Below, piece after piece: positions 1 through 10,526 of a stretch of 64,000 nucleotides of DNA. Numbering within the stretch: position 1 is the stretch's first letter; every line of letters begins with the position of its first letter. The stretch comes from CAVRAZ01 sp963719135 (GTDB lineage Bacteria > Pseudomonadota > Gammaproteobacteria > DSM-19610): NCBI GenBank assembly GCA_963719135.1, contig CAVRAZ010000006.1, positions 558,001-622,000 on the forward strand, read 5' to 3'. The position numbers and the translations under genes were made by a program. Under the pieces are notes generated by a model. It was not told the DNA's origin. It worked only from the letters and a program-made list of their open reading frames with translations, and made no database searches.

Positions 1-412
1 CTTCCTCGACCCACAGCACCAGGGCGCCGTCGTCGAGCAGCAGCGTGTCGCCGCGGCGCACGTCGTTGGGCAGCGCCTTGTAGGTGACGCCGACACGCTG
101 GTGATCGCCGGCCTTGCGTTCGAGTTCGGTGTCGAGCACGAAGCGGTCGCCTTCCTGCAGGTGCACCTGGCCGCGCTCGAACTGCTCGATGCGGATCTTC
201 GGGCCTTGCAGATCGGCCAGCACGCCGACCTGGCGCCCGCAGGCGCGCGCGCGGTTGCGCACGTTCTCGGCGCGCTGGGTATGTTCGTCGTGAGTCCCGT
301 GCGAAAAGTTGACGCGGACAACGTCCACGCCGGCCTGGATCATTTCGTCGAGCACCTTGGGGTCGTCGGTCGACGGCCCGAGCGTGGCGACAATCTTGGT
401 TCTGCGCAACAT
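1..412 (-). CDS. pyk: Pyruvate kinase, N-terminal part (cut by window edge)
   Basis: Pyruvate kinase converts phosphoenolpyruvate and ADP to pyruvate and ATP, the last step of glycolysis. Only the first 137 residues lie in the window; the rest runs off position 1. The start is an ATG at 412 giving MLRRTKIVATLGPST, the standard pyruvate kinase opening. The substrate-site motif RVNFSHG (about residues 33-39) and DLQGPKIR (about 67-74) are both present, followed by the beginning of the B domain. The gene lies 17 nt downstream of pgk on the same strand and is probably the last visible member of a tkt-gap-pgk-pyk operon. Family assignment is secure; isozyme type cannot be judged from this fragment. 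Confidence 0.95.
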   Translation of the reverse strand, partial: MLRRTKIVATLGPSTDDPKVLDEMIQAGVDVVRVNFSHGTHDEHTQRAENVRNRARACGRQVGVLADLQGPKIRIEQFERGQVHLQEGDRFVLDTELERKAGDHQRVGVTYKALPNDVRRGDTLLLDDGALVLWVEE

Positions 413-429
413 ACTAAAGGCGGGGTGGT

Positions 430-1608
430 TTACTTCACCCGCTCCTCCAGCATCGCCACCGCGGGCAGGGTCTTGCCTTCCAGGAACTCCAGGAAAGCGC
501 CGCCGGCGGTGGAGATGTACGACAGCTTGTCGTAAATGTCGTATTTCTGGATCGCGGCGATCGTGTCGCCGCCGCCGGCCAGCGAGAACCCCGGCGCGTT
601 GGCGATCGCCATCGACACCGTTTTGGTTCCCCCGCCGAACTGGTCGAATTCGAACACGCCGACCGGACCGTTCCAGATGATGGTGCCGGCTTTCGCGATG
701 ATGTCCGCCAGTTGCTTCGCCGATCGGGGGCCGATGTCGAAGATCATGTCGTCGTCGGTCACCTCGTCCGCGCTTTTCAGCACCGCCGGTTCGTTCTCGT
801 CGAACTTCTTGCCGCAGACCACGTCGACGGCGATCGGAATGCTGGCGCCGCGCTGGTTCATCTTTTCGATGAGCGCCTTGGCGGTCGGCACCAGGTCGTC
901 CTCGCACAGCGACTTGCCGACGTTCCTGCCGGTCGCCTTGAGGAAGGTGTTGGCGATGCCGCCGCCGACCACCAACTGGTCGACCTTCTCCGACAGCGCT
1001 TCGAGCACGGTCAGCTTGGTCGAGACCTTGGAGCCGCCGACGATCGCGACCATCGGACGGGCGGGCTTGGCCAGCGCCTTGTTCAGCGCATCCAGCTCCT
1101 CGGCCAGCAACAGGCCGGCGCAGGCCACGGGCGCGAACTTGCCGACACTGTGGGTGGACGCCTGGGCGCGGTGCGCGGTGCCGAAGGCGTCCATCACGAA
1201 CACGTCGCACAGACTCGCGTATTTTTTTGCGAGCGCTTCGTTGTCCTTCTTTTCACCGGCATTGAAGCGAACGTTTTCCAGCAGCACGACTTCGCCGCCG
1301 GCCAGTGCCGGCGGCTTGTCCAGATAGTCCTTGACCAGTCGCACCGGCTTACCAAGCTTGGCCGACATGTCGGCGGCGATGGGCGCCAGCGAGTTTTCCT
1401 CGTCGGCCACGCCCTCCTCGGGCCGGCCGCGGTGGGACATCACCATCACTTTCGCGCCCGCTTTGGCGCACAGCTCGATGGTCGGCATCGACGCCGTGAT
1501 ACGCGCATCCGAGGTTACCTTGCCGTCCTTGACCGGCACATTGAGGTCGGCGCGGATCAGCACCCGCTTGCCGGCAAGGTCGAGATCGGTCAGTTTGATG
1601 AAAGACAT
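430..1608 (-). CDS. pgk: Phosphoglycerate kinase
   Basis: Cytosolic enzyme interconverting 1,3-bisphosphoglycerate plus ADP and 3-phosphoglycerate plus ATP. At 392 residues it is full length for the bacterial family. Visible motifs are the N-terminal signature RADLNVP (about 19-25), SHRGRP (about 58-63) in the substrate-binding domain, the nucleotide-binding region with NGPVGVFE, and the C-terminal glycine-rich GGGDT. It sits between gap (178 nt upstream) and pyk (17 nt downstream), all on the minus strand, as expected for a glycolytic/Calvin-cycle operon. Nothing is unusual in the sequence. Confidence 0.98.
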   Translation of the reverse strand: MSFIKLTDLDLAGKRVLIRADLNVPVKDGKVTSDARITASMPTIELCAKAGAKVMVMSHRGRPEEGVADEENSLAPIAADMSAKLGKPVRLVKDYLDKPPALAGGEVVLLENVRFNAGEKKDNEALAKKYASLCDVFVMDAFGTAHRAQASTHSVGKFAPVACAGLLLAEELDALNKALAKPARPMVAIVGGSKVSTKLTVLEALSEKVDQLVVGGGIANTFLKATGRNVGKSLCEDDLVPTAKALIEKMNQRGASIPIAVDVVCGKKFDENEPAVLKSADEVTDDDMIFDIGPRSAKQLADIIAKAGTIIWNGPVGVFEFDQFGGGTKTVSMAIANAPGFSLAGGGDTIAAIQKYDIYDKLSYISTAGGAFLEFLEGKTLPAVAMLEERVK

Positions 1609-1787
1609 GAATACGGCTCCCTACATTTGGATTTCAAAACTCATCGGGCAAACAGCGCTTGCCGGATGATTCTTGCGGGTCCCGGGCGTCCCGTGCCGCC
1701 GGGGCGCGAAGACGCGGAGAACGTGAAGGCCGCCGCCTCCGCCGCTCTCCGCATCGCCACGACGTTGCGCGCGATCAGCAGCGCCGA

Positions 1788-2828
<1,041 letters not shown>

Positions 2829-2849
2829 TCAATACCGGGGCGCGCGGCC

Positions 2850-4844
2850 TCAGATCACCGCCTCGACGGCGCTGGCCACGTGTTCAGCGGTGAACCCGAA
2901 TTCCTTAAAGAGCTGACCCGCCGGCGCGGATTCGCCGAAGCGGTCAATGCCGACGACCTTGCCGGTCAGGCCGATATACTTGTGCCAGTACGACGTGACG
3001 CCGGCCTCGACCGCGACGCGGCGGGTCACACCGGCCGGCAGCACCGACTCGCGGTAGGCCGCGTCCTGCGCGTCGAACGCATCGGTCGACGGCATGGAAA
3101 CGACACGGATTTTCCTGCCCTTGCCTTCCAGCGCCTCGGCCGCCTTCATGGCGATCTCGACCTCGGAACCGGTGGCGATGACGATGCCGTCCGGCATGCC
3201 GGCGGTGTCGCGGAGGACGTAGCCGCCGCGGACGATGTTGGCCATCTGCGCGGCGGAGCGTTGCATGTGCGCGAGGTTCTGGCGCGAGAAGATCAGCGCG
3301 GTCGGGCCGCCTTTGCGCTCGATCGCGTATTTCCAGGCGATGGCGGATTCCACCGCGTCACAGGGGCGCCAGACCGACATGTTCGGAATCATGCGCAGCG
3401 TGGCCGTCTGTTCGATCGGCTGGTGGGTGGGACCGTCTTCGCCCAGACCGATCGAGTCGTGGGTGTAGACGAAGATGGTGGACACTTTCATCAGCGCCGC
3501 CATGCGCAGCGCGTTACGGGCGTATTCGGAGAACATCAGGAAGGTGGCGCCGTAGGGAATGAACCCGCCGTGCAGCGTGATGCCGTTCATGATGGCGGAC
3601 ATGCCGAATTCGCGCACGCCGTAGTACAGGTAGTTGCCGTCGGAGACGGTGTTGCTGATGCCCTTGGAACCCGACCAGATGGTGAGGTTGGAACCGGCCA
3701 GGTCGGCCGAACCCCCGAGCAACTCGGGCAGCAGCGGTCCGAACCCGTTCAGCGCGTTCTGCGAGGCCTTGCGCGAGGCGATGGTTTCGCCCTTGTCGTT
3801 GACCGCCTGAATGAACTTCGCCGCCCCCGCTTCCCAGTCCTTCGGCAGCCGGCCGGCCACGCGGCGCTCGAACTCGGCGGCCAGATCCGGATACGCGGCC
3901 TTGTACCTGGCGAACTTCTCGTTCCAGGACTGCTCGGCTTTCGCGCCCCTGTCCTTGGCGTTCCAGCCGGTATAGATGTCCGACGGCACCTCGAACGGCG
4001 CGTAATGCCAGCCGAGATTCTCGCGCGTGGCTTTGATTTCGTCCTCGCCCAGCGGCGCGCCGTGACAGTCGTGGCTGCCGCACAGATTGGGTGCACCGTA
4101 GCCAATCACGGTCTTGCAGCAGATCAGGCTGGGCCTGTCGTTGACCGAACGCGCTTCGCGCACGGCATTGGCGATCGCCTCCGGTTCGTGGCCGTCGACA
4201 TCCCGCACGACGTGCCAGCCGTAGGCCTCGAACCGGCCCGGCGTGTTGTCGGTGAACCAGCCCTCGACGTGGCCGTCGATGGAGATGCCGTTGTCGTCCC
4301 AGAAGGCGATGAGCTTGCCCAGGCCGAGCGTGCCGGCCAGCGAGCAGGCTTCGTGGGAGATGCCTTCCATCATGCAGCCGTCGCCCATGAATACATAGGT
4401 GTAGTGATCGACGATGTGGTGGCCGTCGCGGTTGAACTGGCCGGCCAGCACCTTCTCGGCGATCGCCATGCCCACGGCGTTGGCGATGCCCTGACCCAGC
4501 GGACCGGTGGTGGTCTCGATGCCCGGCGCATAGCCGTATTCCGGGTGACCCGGGGTTCTGGAGTGCAGTTGACGGAAATTCTTGAGGTCGTCGATGGCCA
4601 GGTCATAGCCGGTCAGATGCAGCAGCGAGTAGATCAGCATCGAGCCGTGGCCGTTGGAAAGAACGAAGCGATCGCGATCGACCCATTTCGGGTTTTGCGG
4701 GTTGTGTTTCAGGAAGTCGTTCCAGAGCACTTCGGCGATGTCCGCCATTCCCATCGGTGCGCCCGGGTGTCCGGATTTGGCCTTTTGAACCGCATCCATG
4801 CTCAACGCACGGATTGCATTGGCAAGTTCTTTACGCGAAGCCAT
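2850..4844 (-). CDS. tkt: Transketolase
   Basis: Thiamine-diphosphate enzyme moving two-carbon units between sugar phosphates in the pentose phosphate or Calvin cycle. The protein is 664 residues from the chosen start. GHPG (about 25-28) and the ThDP/metal motif GDGCMMEG (about 154-161) are present, followed by the pyrimidine-binding and C-terminal domains. Two in-frame ATGs lie six bases apart (4850 and 4844). The AGGAG ribosome-binding sequence abuts the first and is six bases from the second, so the second (protein beginning MASRKEL) is preferred. It is the first gene of the tkt-gap-pgk-pyk run. Confidence 0.97.
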   Translation of the reverse strand: MASRKELANAIRALSMDAVQKAKSGHPGAPMGMADIAEVLWNDFLKHNPQNPKWVDRDRFVLSNGHGSMLIYSLLHLTGYDLAIDDLKNFRQLHSRTPGHPEYGYAPGIETTTGPLGQGIANAVGMAIAEKVLAGQFNRDGHHIVDHYTYVFMGDGCMMEGISHEACSLAGTLGLGKLIAFWDDNGISIDGHVEGWFTDNTPGRFEAYGWHVVRDVDGHEPEAIANAVREARSVNDRPSLICCKTVIGYGAPNLCGSHDCHGAPLGEDEIKATRENLGWHYAPFEVPSDIYTGWNAKDRGAKAEQSWNEKFARYKAAYPDLAAEFERRVAGRLPKDWEAGAAKFIQAVNDKGETIASRKASQNALNGFGPLLPELLGGSADLAGSNLTIWSGSKGISNTVSDGNYLYYGVREFGMSAIMNGITLHGGFIPYGATFLMFSEYARNALRMAALMKVSTIFVYTHDSIGLGEDGPTHQPIEQTATLRMIPNMSVWRPCDAVESAIAWKYAIERKGGPTALIFSRQNLAHMQRSAAQMANIVRGGYVLRDTAGMPDGIVIATGSEVEIAMKAAEALEGKGRKIRVVSMPSTDAFDAQDAAYRESVLPAGVTRRVAVEAGVTSYWHKYIGLTGKVVGIDRFGESAPAGQLFKEFGFTAEHVASAVEAVI

Positions 4845-4850
4845 GAGCAT

Positions 4851-5154
4851 CTCCTAACTGTTTGGTGCAAAACCCTGAGCTGCCGCGGCGTCAAGCAGCA
4901 GAACGGCCGGCGCCTCGGGAAACGGGTGCGACCGCCGCAAATTCTTCTTGATCAGATTCTTGGTTCGCTAAGGACGCGTACGTGCAAGGTCCCGCACGCG
5001 ATCCTCATGACGGCTTTCGTCTGTCGTCGGGGTGCTTCGGCCCTTGCAGGCACGGGCATGCAGCACCCCCGGAATAAACCGAGCGCGCCATTTTCCATGA
5101 CTTGACCGCGCACGGCAATAGCCCCATAGGGATCGGACGGAATATTGACGCAGG
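4851..5154. other. Intergenic stretch upstream of tkt
   Basis: About 300 bases between tkt and the thioredoxin-like gene, both on the minus strand. I see no gene with recognisable protein similarity, no RNA gene and no clear terminator. Short open frames occur on both strands but have no ribosome-binding site or family features. It presumably holds the tkt promoter. Confidence 0.5.
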
Positions 5155-5718
5155 TCAGGCAATTTCGTCTTTCCACTTGATCGAACAGCCGATGCTGGGC
5201 GTCTGCTCGGCCGGCCCCTGTCCGGTCCCGGCGATCTGGCGCATCGCCTCGAACAGTTCGCGCCGCGCGCCGGGGTCGGCGGGCTGCTTGCCGCTGGCGT
5301 CGAGGCGGCCGCGGTACTGGAGCTTCAGATCCGCGTTGTAGCCGAAAAAGTCCGGCGTGCAGACGGCACCATAGGCGCGGGCCACGGCCTGGCTCTCGTC
5401 CATCAAATAAGGAAACGGGAAGTCGAATTCCTGCGCCACCCGGCGCATGTTGTCGAACGAATCCTCCGGATACTGCGCCGGATCGTTGGACATGATCGCA
5501 ACGCTGTTGACGCCCAGCGCCTTGAGTTCGCGCGCATCGCGCACCAGGCGGTCACGGACGGCCTTTACGTAAGGACAGTGATTGCAGATGAACATCACCA
5601 GCAATCCGTCGGATCCGCGGCAGTCCTCGAGCGTCCAGGTCCGGCCGTCCGTGCCGGGAAGTTCGAAATCGATGGCCGGCTCGCCGAAGTCGCAGACCGG
5701 TGTGTGCAAAGAAACCAT
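5155..5718 (-). CDS. Thioredoxin-like (AhpC/TSA-type) protein
   Basis: A 187-residue protein of the thioredoxin-fold AhpC/TSA redoxin group. The N-terminus carries the typical opening for this group (PAIDFELPGTDG, about 14-25), then a CNHC segment followed by PYV (cysteines at about 45 and 48), forming a CxxC that could be redox active. Related proteins are annotated as thioredoxin family proteins; their substrates are mostly unknown. There is no signal peptide, so it is probably cytosolic. It stands alone, transcribed away from metK and towards tkt. The family call is good; a specific physiological role is not supported. Confidence 0.85.
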   Translation of the reverse strand: MVSLHTPVCDFGEPAIDFELPGTDGRTWTLEDCRGSDGLLVMFICNHCPYVKAVRDRLVRDARELKALGVNSVAIMSNDPAQYPEDSFDNMRRVAQEFDFPFPYLMDESQAVARAYGAVCTPDFFGYNADLKLQYRGRLDASGKQPADPGARRELFEAMRQIAGTGQGPAEQTPSIGCSIKWKDEIA

Positions 5719-6016
5719 GTCATCCTCCCAAACAAATCAGACTCAGGACATCGGCAGCCGGGACACAATGACGCGGCCGTCCATCACGGGACACCGGAGA
5801 AAGCGGGGGAATTCCGCCTTGAAATCCGGGCAATTCCAGCGCGATACCCAGGTATCCGCGCCGCCGCGGGCGGACGCCGGGCACCGGGGTGAGCCGCGTC
5901 CACGGAGCCCGAACGCACAGCTTCCCGCCGTGCGTAGTCTATCGGGTTCGCGCCCGCGCGGCGCGCGTTTTGACATCGGCGGCGTTGACGCCTAAAATTG
6001 TCGTCGCAGCGCCGAT
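5719..6016. other. Divergent intergenic region, thioredoxin-like gene / metK
   Basis: The first 300 bases of the 428-base gap between the thioredoxin-like gene (minus) and metK (plus). It is very GC-rich and I see no gene, repeat or RNA that I can support here. The remainder of the gap holds the candidate metK promoter and a leader hairpin, listed separately. Confidence 0.45.
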
Positions 6017-6043
6017 TTGAAATCAGATTGCGGGCGCTATACA
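6017..6043 (+). promoter_or_regulatory. Candidate sigma70 promoter for metK
   Basis: TTGAAA at 6017-6022 and TATACA at 6038-6043 resemble the -35 and -10 elements, with a 15-base spacer that is slightly short. Transcription would begin near 6050 and produce a leader of about 97 bases containing the hairpin at 6083-6118. Confidence 0.4.
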
Positions 6044-6082
6044 AATCCGGCTAAAGCGAGCATTCGATGATCTTTATTGTTG

Positions 6083-6118
6083 AAACCCGCTTGAGCCTCC
6101 GGCCCATGCGGGTTTTTT
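6083..6118 (+). terminator. Terminator-like hairpin in the metK leader
   Basis: AAACCCGC (6083-6090) pairs perfectly with GCGGGTTT (6108-6115), leaving a 17-base loop, and a run of six T residues ends at 6118. This is the form of an intrinsic terminator, yet no plus-strand gene lies upstream. metK starts 28 bases later with its own GGGAG ribosome-binding site (6131-6135). It may therefore attenuate metK transcription; a regulatory ligand cannot be named from sequence. Confidence 0.6.
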
Positions 6119-6146
6119 CATTTTCAGATCGGGAGCGTCACGCGCC

Positions 6147-7304
<1,158 letters not shown>

Positions 7305-7323
7305 GCCCCTCCCGGCGGTAGGA

Positions 7324-7386
7324 TTGACCGCCGAGGAAAACCGTTGCAAACCATTAACCACAAAGGACACGAAAGGCACAAAGGTA
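7324..7386 (+). repeat. Left arm of a 63-bp imperfect inverted repeat
   Basis: This arm contains TTAACCACAAAGGACACGAA, a dispersed motif seen in many bacterial genomes. The reverse complement of 7561-7624 matches it almost base for base, from TTRACC through CAAAGGTAA, with only scattered mismatches. The two arms enclose about 174 bases. A further pair carrying the same core motif lies at 58059-58089 and 58261-58293. Confidence 0.75.
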
Positions 7387-7509
7387 AGCCATGCCGTTGC
7401 ATAAGAAGACCCACCCGGATTCGACGGAACCCTGTGTTGTTTACGGGTTGCAGGGCGCGTAACGGCCCTGTCGGCGGAATTCACGTCGGGTAAAATTCAA
7501 CGCACTCGC

Positions 7510-7545
7510 GTAGGTTGGCTCTGAACCCAGCGAAGCCCAACACTT
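7510..7545 (+). repeat. GTAGGTTGG...AGCCCAACA-type dispersed palindromic repeat
   Basis: The segment begins GTAGGTTGG and ends AGCGAAGCCCAACACT. Its ends are partly complementary. From memory this closely resembles a small repeat widespread in sulfur bacteria, methanotrophs and cyanobacteria. It lies inside the larger inverted-repeat element at 7324-7624. Only one copy was noticed in this window. Confidence 0.55.
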
Positions 7546-7560
7546 AGACAATGATTGGGT

Positions 7561-7624
7561 TTACCTTTGCGCCCTTCGTGTCCTTTGTGGTTAATGGCTT
7601 GCACTGGTTTTCCTTGGTGGTTAA
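7561..7624 (-). repeat. Right arm of the 63-bp imperfect inverted repeat
   Basis: Inverted counterpart of 7324-7386. It contains TTCGTGTCCTTTGTGGTTAA (the reverse complement of the shared core) and continues through the ACCAAGGAAAACC segment that also occurs in the left arm. It is close enough to the left arm for a transcript to fold into a long hairpin. Confidence 0.75.
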
Positions 7625-7727
7625 CCTGTTCTGACAATTCGTAAAGATTCGCCGGCATTCCGTGCGGCAACGGCTTCGAAGCGACACGGCAATCTCTATT
7701 GACATGGTCAGTCCATTGTTTTTGATC

Positions 7728-7756
7728 TGGTCTGATGTCACCTTCGCGGTTAGAAT
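7728..7756 (+). promoter_or_regulatory. Weak candidate promoter for the ahcY riboswitch transcript
   Basis: TAGAAT at 7751-7756 is a fair -10 element, with a poor -35 (TGGTCT, 7728-7733) at 17-base spacing. The start would fall near 7763, about 25 bases before the riboswitch. A better TTGACA at 7699-7704 has no matching -10 at proper spacing. Confidence 0.3.
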
Positions 7757-7787
7757 ACCGGACACATTCGATGGAAAAGCTGTGGTT

Positions 7788-7862
7788 CGCGAGGGGCGCT
7801 GCAGCGGGTTAGAGACCCGTCAGGCTCGCAGGCACCAGCCTCAAATAAACAACGGCGCTCAT
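7788..7862 (+). ncRNA. S-adenosylhomocysteine (SAH) riboswitch upstream of ahcY
   Basis: The element follows the SAH riboswitch pattern: a 5' GCGAGGGGCGCTGC segment, a short hairpin (CGGGT 7805-7809 with ACCCG 7815-7819), the conserved CAGGCTCG at 7821-7828, and a 3' AACGGCGCTCA strand (7851-7861) that closes the outer helix with GGCGC near 7795. It ends about a dozen bases before the ribosome-binding site of ahcY. Known members bind SAH and increase expression of SAH-degrading enzymes, which fits the downstream gene exactly. The identification is by recognition of the consensus, not a covariance-model score. Confidence 0.87.
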
Positions 7863-7884
7863 CTTTGCTTTTCGGGAGATGAAC

Positions 7885-9297
7885 ATGAGCGCCGTTCTCA
7901 ATTCCACCGGCGACTTCAAGGTCGCCGACATCAAACTGGCCGATTGGGGCCGCCGTGAAATCGCCATCGCCGAGACCGAGATGCCTGGTCTCATGGCACT
8001 GCGCGAGGAATTCGGCGCAGAGCAGCCGCTCAAGGGCGCGCGCATCGCGGGCTCGCTGCACATGACCATTCAGACCGCCGTGCTGATCGAGACGCTGAAA
8101 GCGCTCGGCGCCGACATCCGCTGGGCGTCGTGTAATATCTACTCGACCCAGGATCACGCCGCCGCGGCCATCGCCGCCGACGGCGTCCCGGTGTTCGCCT
8201 TCAAGGGCGAGTCGCTGGAGGAATACTGGGACTACACCCACCGCATCTTCGAGTGGGCCGACGGCGGCACGCCGAACATGATCCTCGACGACGGCGGCGA
8301 CGCGACCCTGCTGATCACCCTCGGCGCGCGCGCGGAGAAAGACGCGTCGCTGATCGGCAATCCCACGTGCGAGGAGGAACGCGTGCTGTTCGCGTCGATC
8401 AAAAGGCGACTGGAGAGCAAGCCCGGCTGGTACTCGAACATCCTGAAGAACATCCGCGGCGTCACCGAGGAAACCACCACCGGCGTGCACCGGCTCTACC
8501 AGATGGAAAAGGAAGGCCGCCTCCACTTCCCCGCCTTCAACGTCAACGACTCGGTGACCAAGAGCAAGTTCGACAACCTTTACGGCTGCCGTGAGTCGCT
8601 GATCGACGGCATCAAGCGCGCCACCGACGTCATGATCGCCGGCAAGATCTGCGTGGTGCTGGGCTACGGCGACGTCGGCAAAGGCTGCGCGCAGGCATTC
8701 CGCGGCATGGGCGCCACGGTCTGGGTGACGGAAATCGACCCGATCTGCGCGCTGCAGGCGACGATGGAAGGCTACCGCGTGGTGACGATGGACGAGGCGG
8801 CCGCCCAGGCGGACATCTTCGTCACCGCCACCGGCAACGTGAACGTCATCAACCACGATCAAGTGGCGGCGATGAAAGATGAAGCCATCGTCTGCAACAT
8901 CGGTCACTTCGATTCCGAAATCGATATCGCCTCGCTGGAGAAATACCGGTGGGAGGAGATCAAGCCGCAGGTCGATCACGTCATCTTCCCCGACGGCAAG
9001 AAGATCATCGTGCTGGCCAAGGGCCGCCTGGTGAATCTCGGCTGCGCCACCGGTCATCCCTCGTTCGTGATGTCGGCGTCGTTCAGCAACCAGACCATCG
9101 CTCAGATGGAACTGTTCAATCACGCGGACAAGTACGCGAAGAAGGTCTACGTGCTGCCGAAGATCCTGGACGAGAAAGTGGCGCGCCTGCATCTGAAGAA
9201 GATCGGCGCCCATCTGACGGCATTGTCGAAGACGCAGGCCGACTACATCGGCGTGCCGGTGAACGGTCCTTACAAGCCGGAACACTACCGGTACTGA
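7885..9297 (+). CDS. ahcY: Adenosylhomocysteinase
   Basis: NAD-dependent enzyme hydrolysing S-adenosylhomocysteine to adenosine and homocysteine, relieving product inhibition of methyltransferases. The protein is 470 residues and ends in the typical KPEHYRY. The NAD-binding motif [10 protein letters not shown] lies at about 260. The insertion-bearing catalytic domain and the C-terminal [12 protein letters not shown] segment are present. ATGs occur at 7879 and 7885. GGGAG at 7874-7878 abuts the first, so the second, giving [15 protein letters not shown], has the better spacing. It is preceded by an SAH riboswitch and followed by metF, completing the SAM cycle with metK. Confidence 0.98.
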   Translation: MSAVLNSTGDFKVADIKLADWGRREIAIAETEMPGLMALREEFGAEQPLKGARIAGSLHMTIQTAVLIETLKALGADIRWASCNIYSTQDHAAAAIAADGVPVFAFKGESLEEYWDYTHRIFEWADGGTPNMILDDGGDATLLITLGARAEKDASLIGNPTCEEERVLFASIKRRLESKPGWYSNILKNIRGVTEETTTGVHRLYQMEKEGRLHFPAFNVNDSVTKSKFDNLYGCRESLIDGIKRATDVMIAGKICVVLGYGDVGKGCAQAFRGMGATVWVTEIDPICALQATMEGYRVVTMDEAAAQADIFVTATGNVNVINHDQVAAMKDEAIVCNIGHFDSEIDIASLEKYRWEEIKPQVDHVIFPDGKKIIVLAKGRLVNLGCATGHPSFVMSASFSNQTIAQMELFNHADKYAKKVYVLPKILDEKVARLHLKKIGAHLTALSKTQADYIGVPVNGPYKPEHYRY

Positions 9298-9385
9298 CCC
9301 GACAGGATCCGCGACAGCGCCAGGGGGCGAGGTACCTGAGTGCGGCCGTCAAGCTGGCGAAGGACGGCATCCAAGCGTCATATCG

Positions 9386-9416
9386 ATTCTGGACCCCGGC
9401 CTTCGCCGGGGTGACG
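9386..9416 (+). repeat. GGACCCCGGC...GCCGGGGTGACG dispersed palindrome
   Basis: CCCCGGC (9394-9400) and GCCGGGG (9405-9411) form a tight hairpin with a four-base loop, preceded by TTCTGGA and followed by TGACGG. From memory this is a common small dispersed palindrome in GC-rich proteobacteria. It lies between ahcY and metF. It lacks a T tract, so it is not a standard terminator. Confidence 0.55.
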
Positions 9417-9464
9417 GCACAAGGGCGATGGCTTCGATACCCCGGCGGCCAGGAGTCTTCAGAC

Positions 9465-10322
9465 ATGCGTTCACAACAGCGATTTCCGCGCGTCTTCAGC
9501 GTCGAATTCTTTCCGCCCAAGACCGAAGAAGGCGCGGCCAAGCTGCGCGCGACCCGCGAGGCCCTGTCGGCGCTGGACCTGCGTTTCTACTCGGTGACGT
9601 TCGGCGCCGGCGGGTCAACCCGCGATCGCACCTTCGAGACGGTGCGCGAAATCCAGGACAGCGGCCTGGAAGCGGCGCCGCACCTGTCGTGCATCGGGTC
9701 GACCCGCGACAACATCCGCGAGATACTGCGCACATACCGTGACGCCGGCATCCGGCACCTGGTCGCGCTGCGCGGCGACCTGCCGTCCGGCATGGGCCGG
9801 CCCGGCGAGTTCCGCTACGCCAACGAACTGGTGAGCTTCATCCGCGCCGAGACCGGCGACCATTTCGATATCGAAGTCGCGGCCTACCCCGAGTTTCACC
9901 CCCAGGCGCCGAATGCGCCGGCCGACCTGGAAAACTTCAAGCGCAAGATCGACGCCGGCGCCGACAGTGCCATCACCCAGTATTTCTTCAACGCCGACGC
10001 CTATTTCCGTTTCGTCGCCGAATGCGAGGTGCGGGGTGTCGACGTGCCGATCGTGCCCGGCATCATGCCGATCACCAACTACACCCAGCTCGCCCGTTTT
10101 TCGGACATGTGCGGGGCCGAAATTCCGCGCTGGATCCGCAAGCGGCTGGAAGCGTTCGGCGACGACACTGCGTCGATCCGCCGCTTCGGGGAAGACGTGG
10201 TCACCGGGCTGTGCGACCGGCTGCTGACCGCCGGTGCGCCCGGCCTGCATTTCTACACCATGAACCAGGCGGGGCCAACGGTCGCCATCTGGAACAACCT
10301 CGGCCTGACCGGCGGCGGTTGA
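9465..10322 (+). CDS. metF: Methylenetetrahydrofolate reductase
   Basis: Flavoenzyme reducing 5,10-methylene-tetrahydrofolate to 5-methyl-tetrahydrofolate, the methyl donor for methionine synthesis. The 285-residue protein opens with the family-specific FSVEFFPPKTEEG (about 11-23), then the TFGAGGS motif and the TQYFFNADAYFRF region of the TIM barrel. The reading frame is open for a long way upstream, overlapping ahcY. The ATG at 9465 is chosen because AGGAG lies nine bases before it and the family N-terminus begins there. It is the third gene of the metK-ahcY-metF group. Confidence 0.96.
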   Translation: MRSQQRFPRVFSVEFFPPKTEEGAAKLRATREALSALDLRFYSVTFGAGGSTRDRTFETVREIQDSGLEAAPHLSCIGSTRDNIREILRTYRDAGIRHLVALRGDLPSGMGRPGEFRYANELVSFIRAETGDHFDIEVAAYPEFHPQAPNAPADLENFKRKIDAGADSAITQYFFNADAYFRFVAECEVRGVDVPIVPGIMPITNYTQLARFSDMCGAEIPRWIRKRLEAFGDDTASIRRFGEDVVTGLCDRLLTAGAPGLHFYTMNQAGPTVAIWNNLGLTGGG

Positions 10323-10526
10323 ATTTCCACGTCTGAGACGCCACATTCCGGCGCGGTCGTCCGCCGCACCCTGAACGCAGTCGCGGGTGCGGCGGGTCAG
10401 GCCGGCGGCAGGAAAAGTCGGCGGGGGTGCAGGTGATCGCTTCGGGATGGTAGGCTTCGCAAACCTGGCCCGCGCGAGGCGCAAATCCCCCAGATCAGAA
10501 GTCTGTTTTCAGTTTGGAGAAACGGA

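Noticed and set aside
4952..5176. Short minus-strand frames between tkt and the thioredoxin-like gene
   Set aside because: No recognisable motif, no good start signal, and overlapping alternatives in other frames, as expected by chance in GC-rich DNA.
7750..9285. A 511-codon minus-strand open frame opposite ahcY, and similar long frames opposite metK, chpA, the RND genes and ppk
   Set aside because: Each mirrors a well-conserved gene and has no recognisable motif; stop codons are rare in the antisense frames of GC-rich genes.
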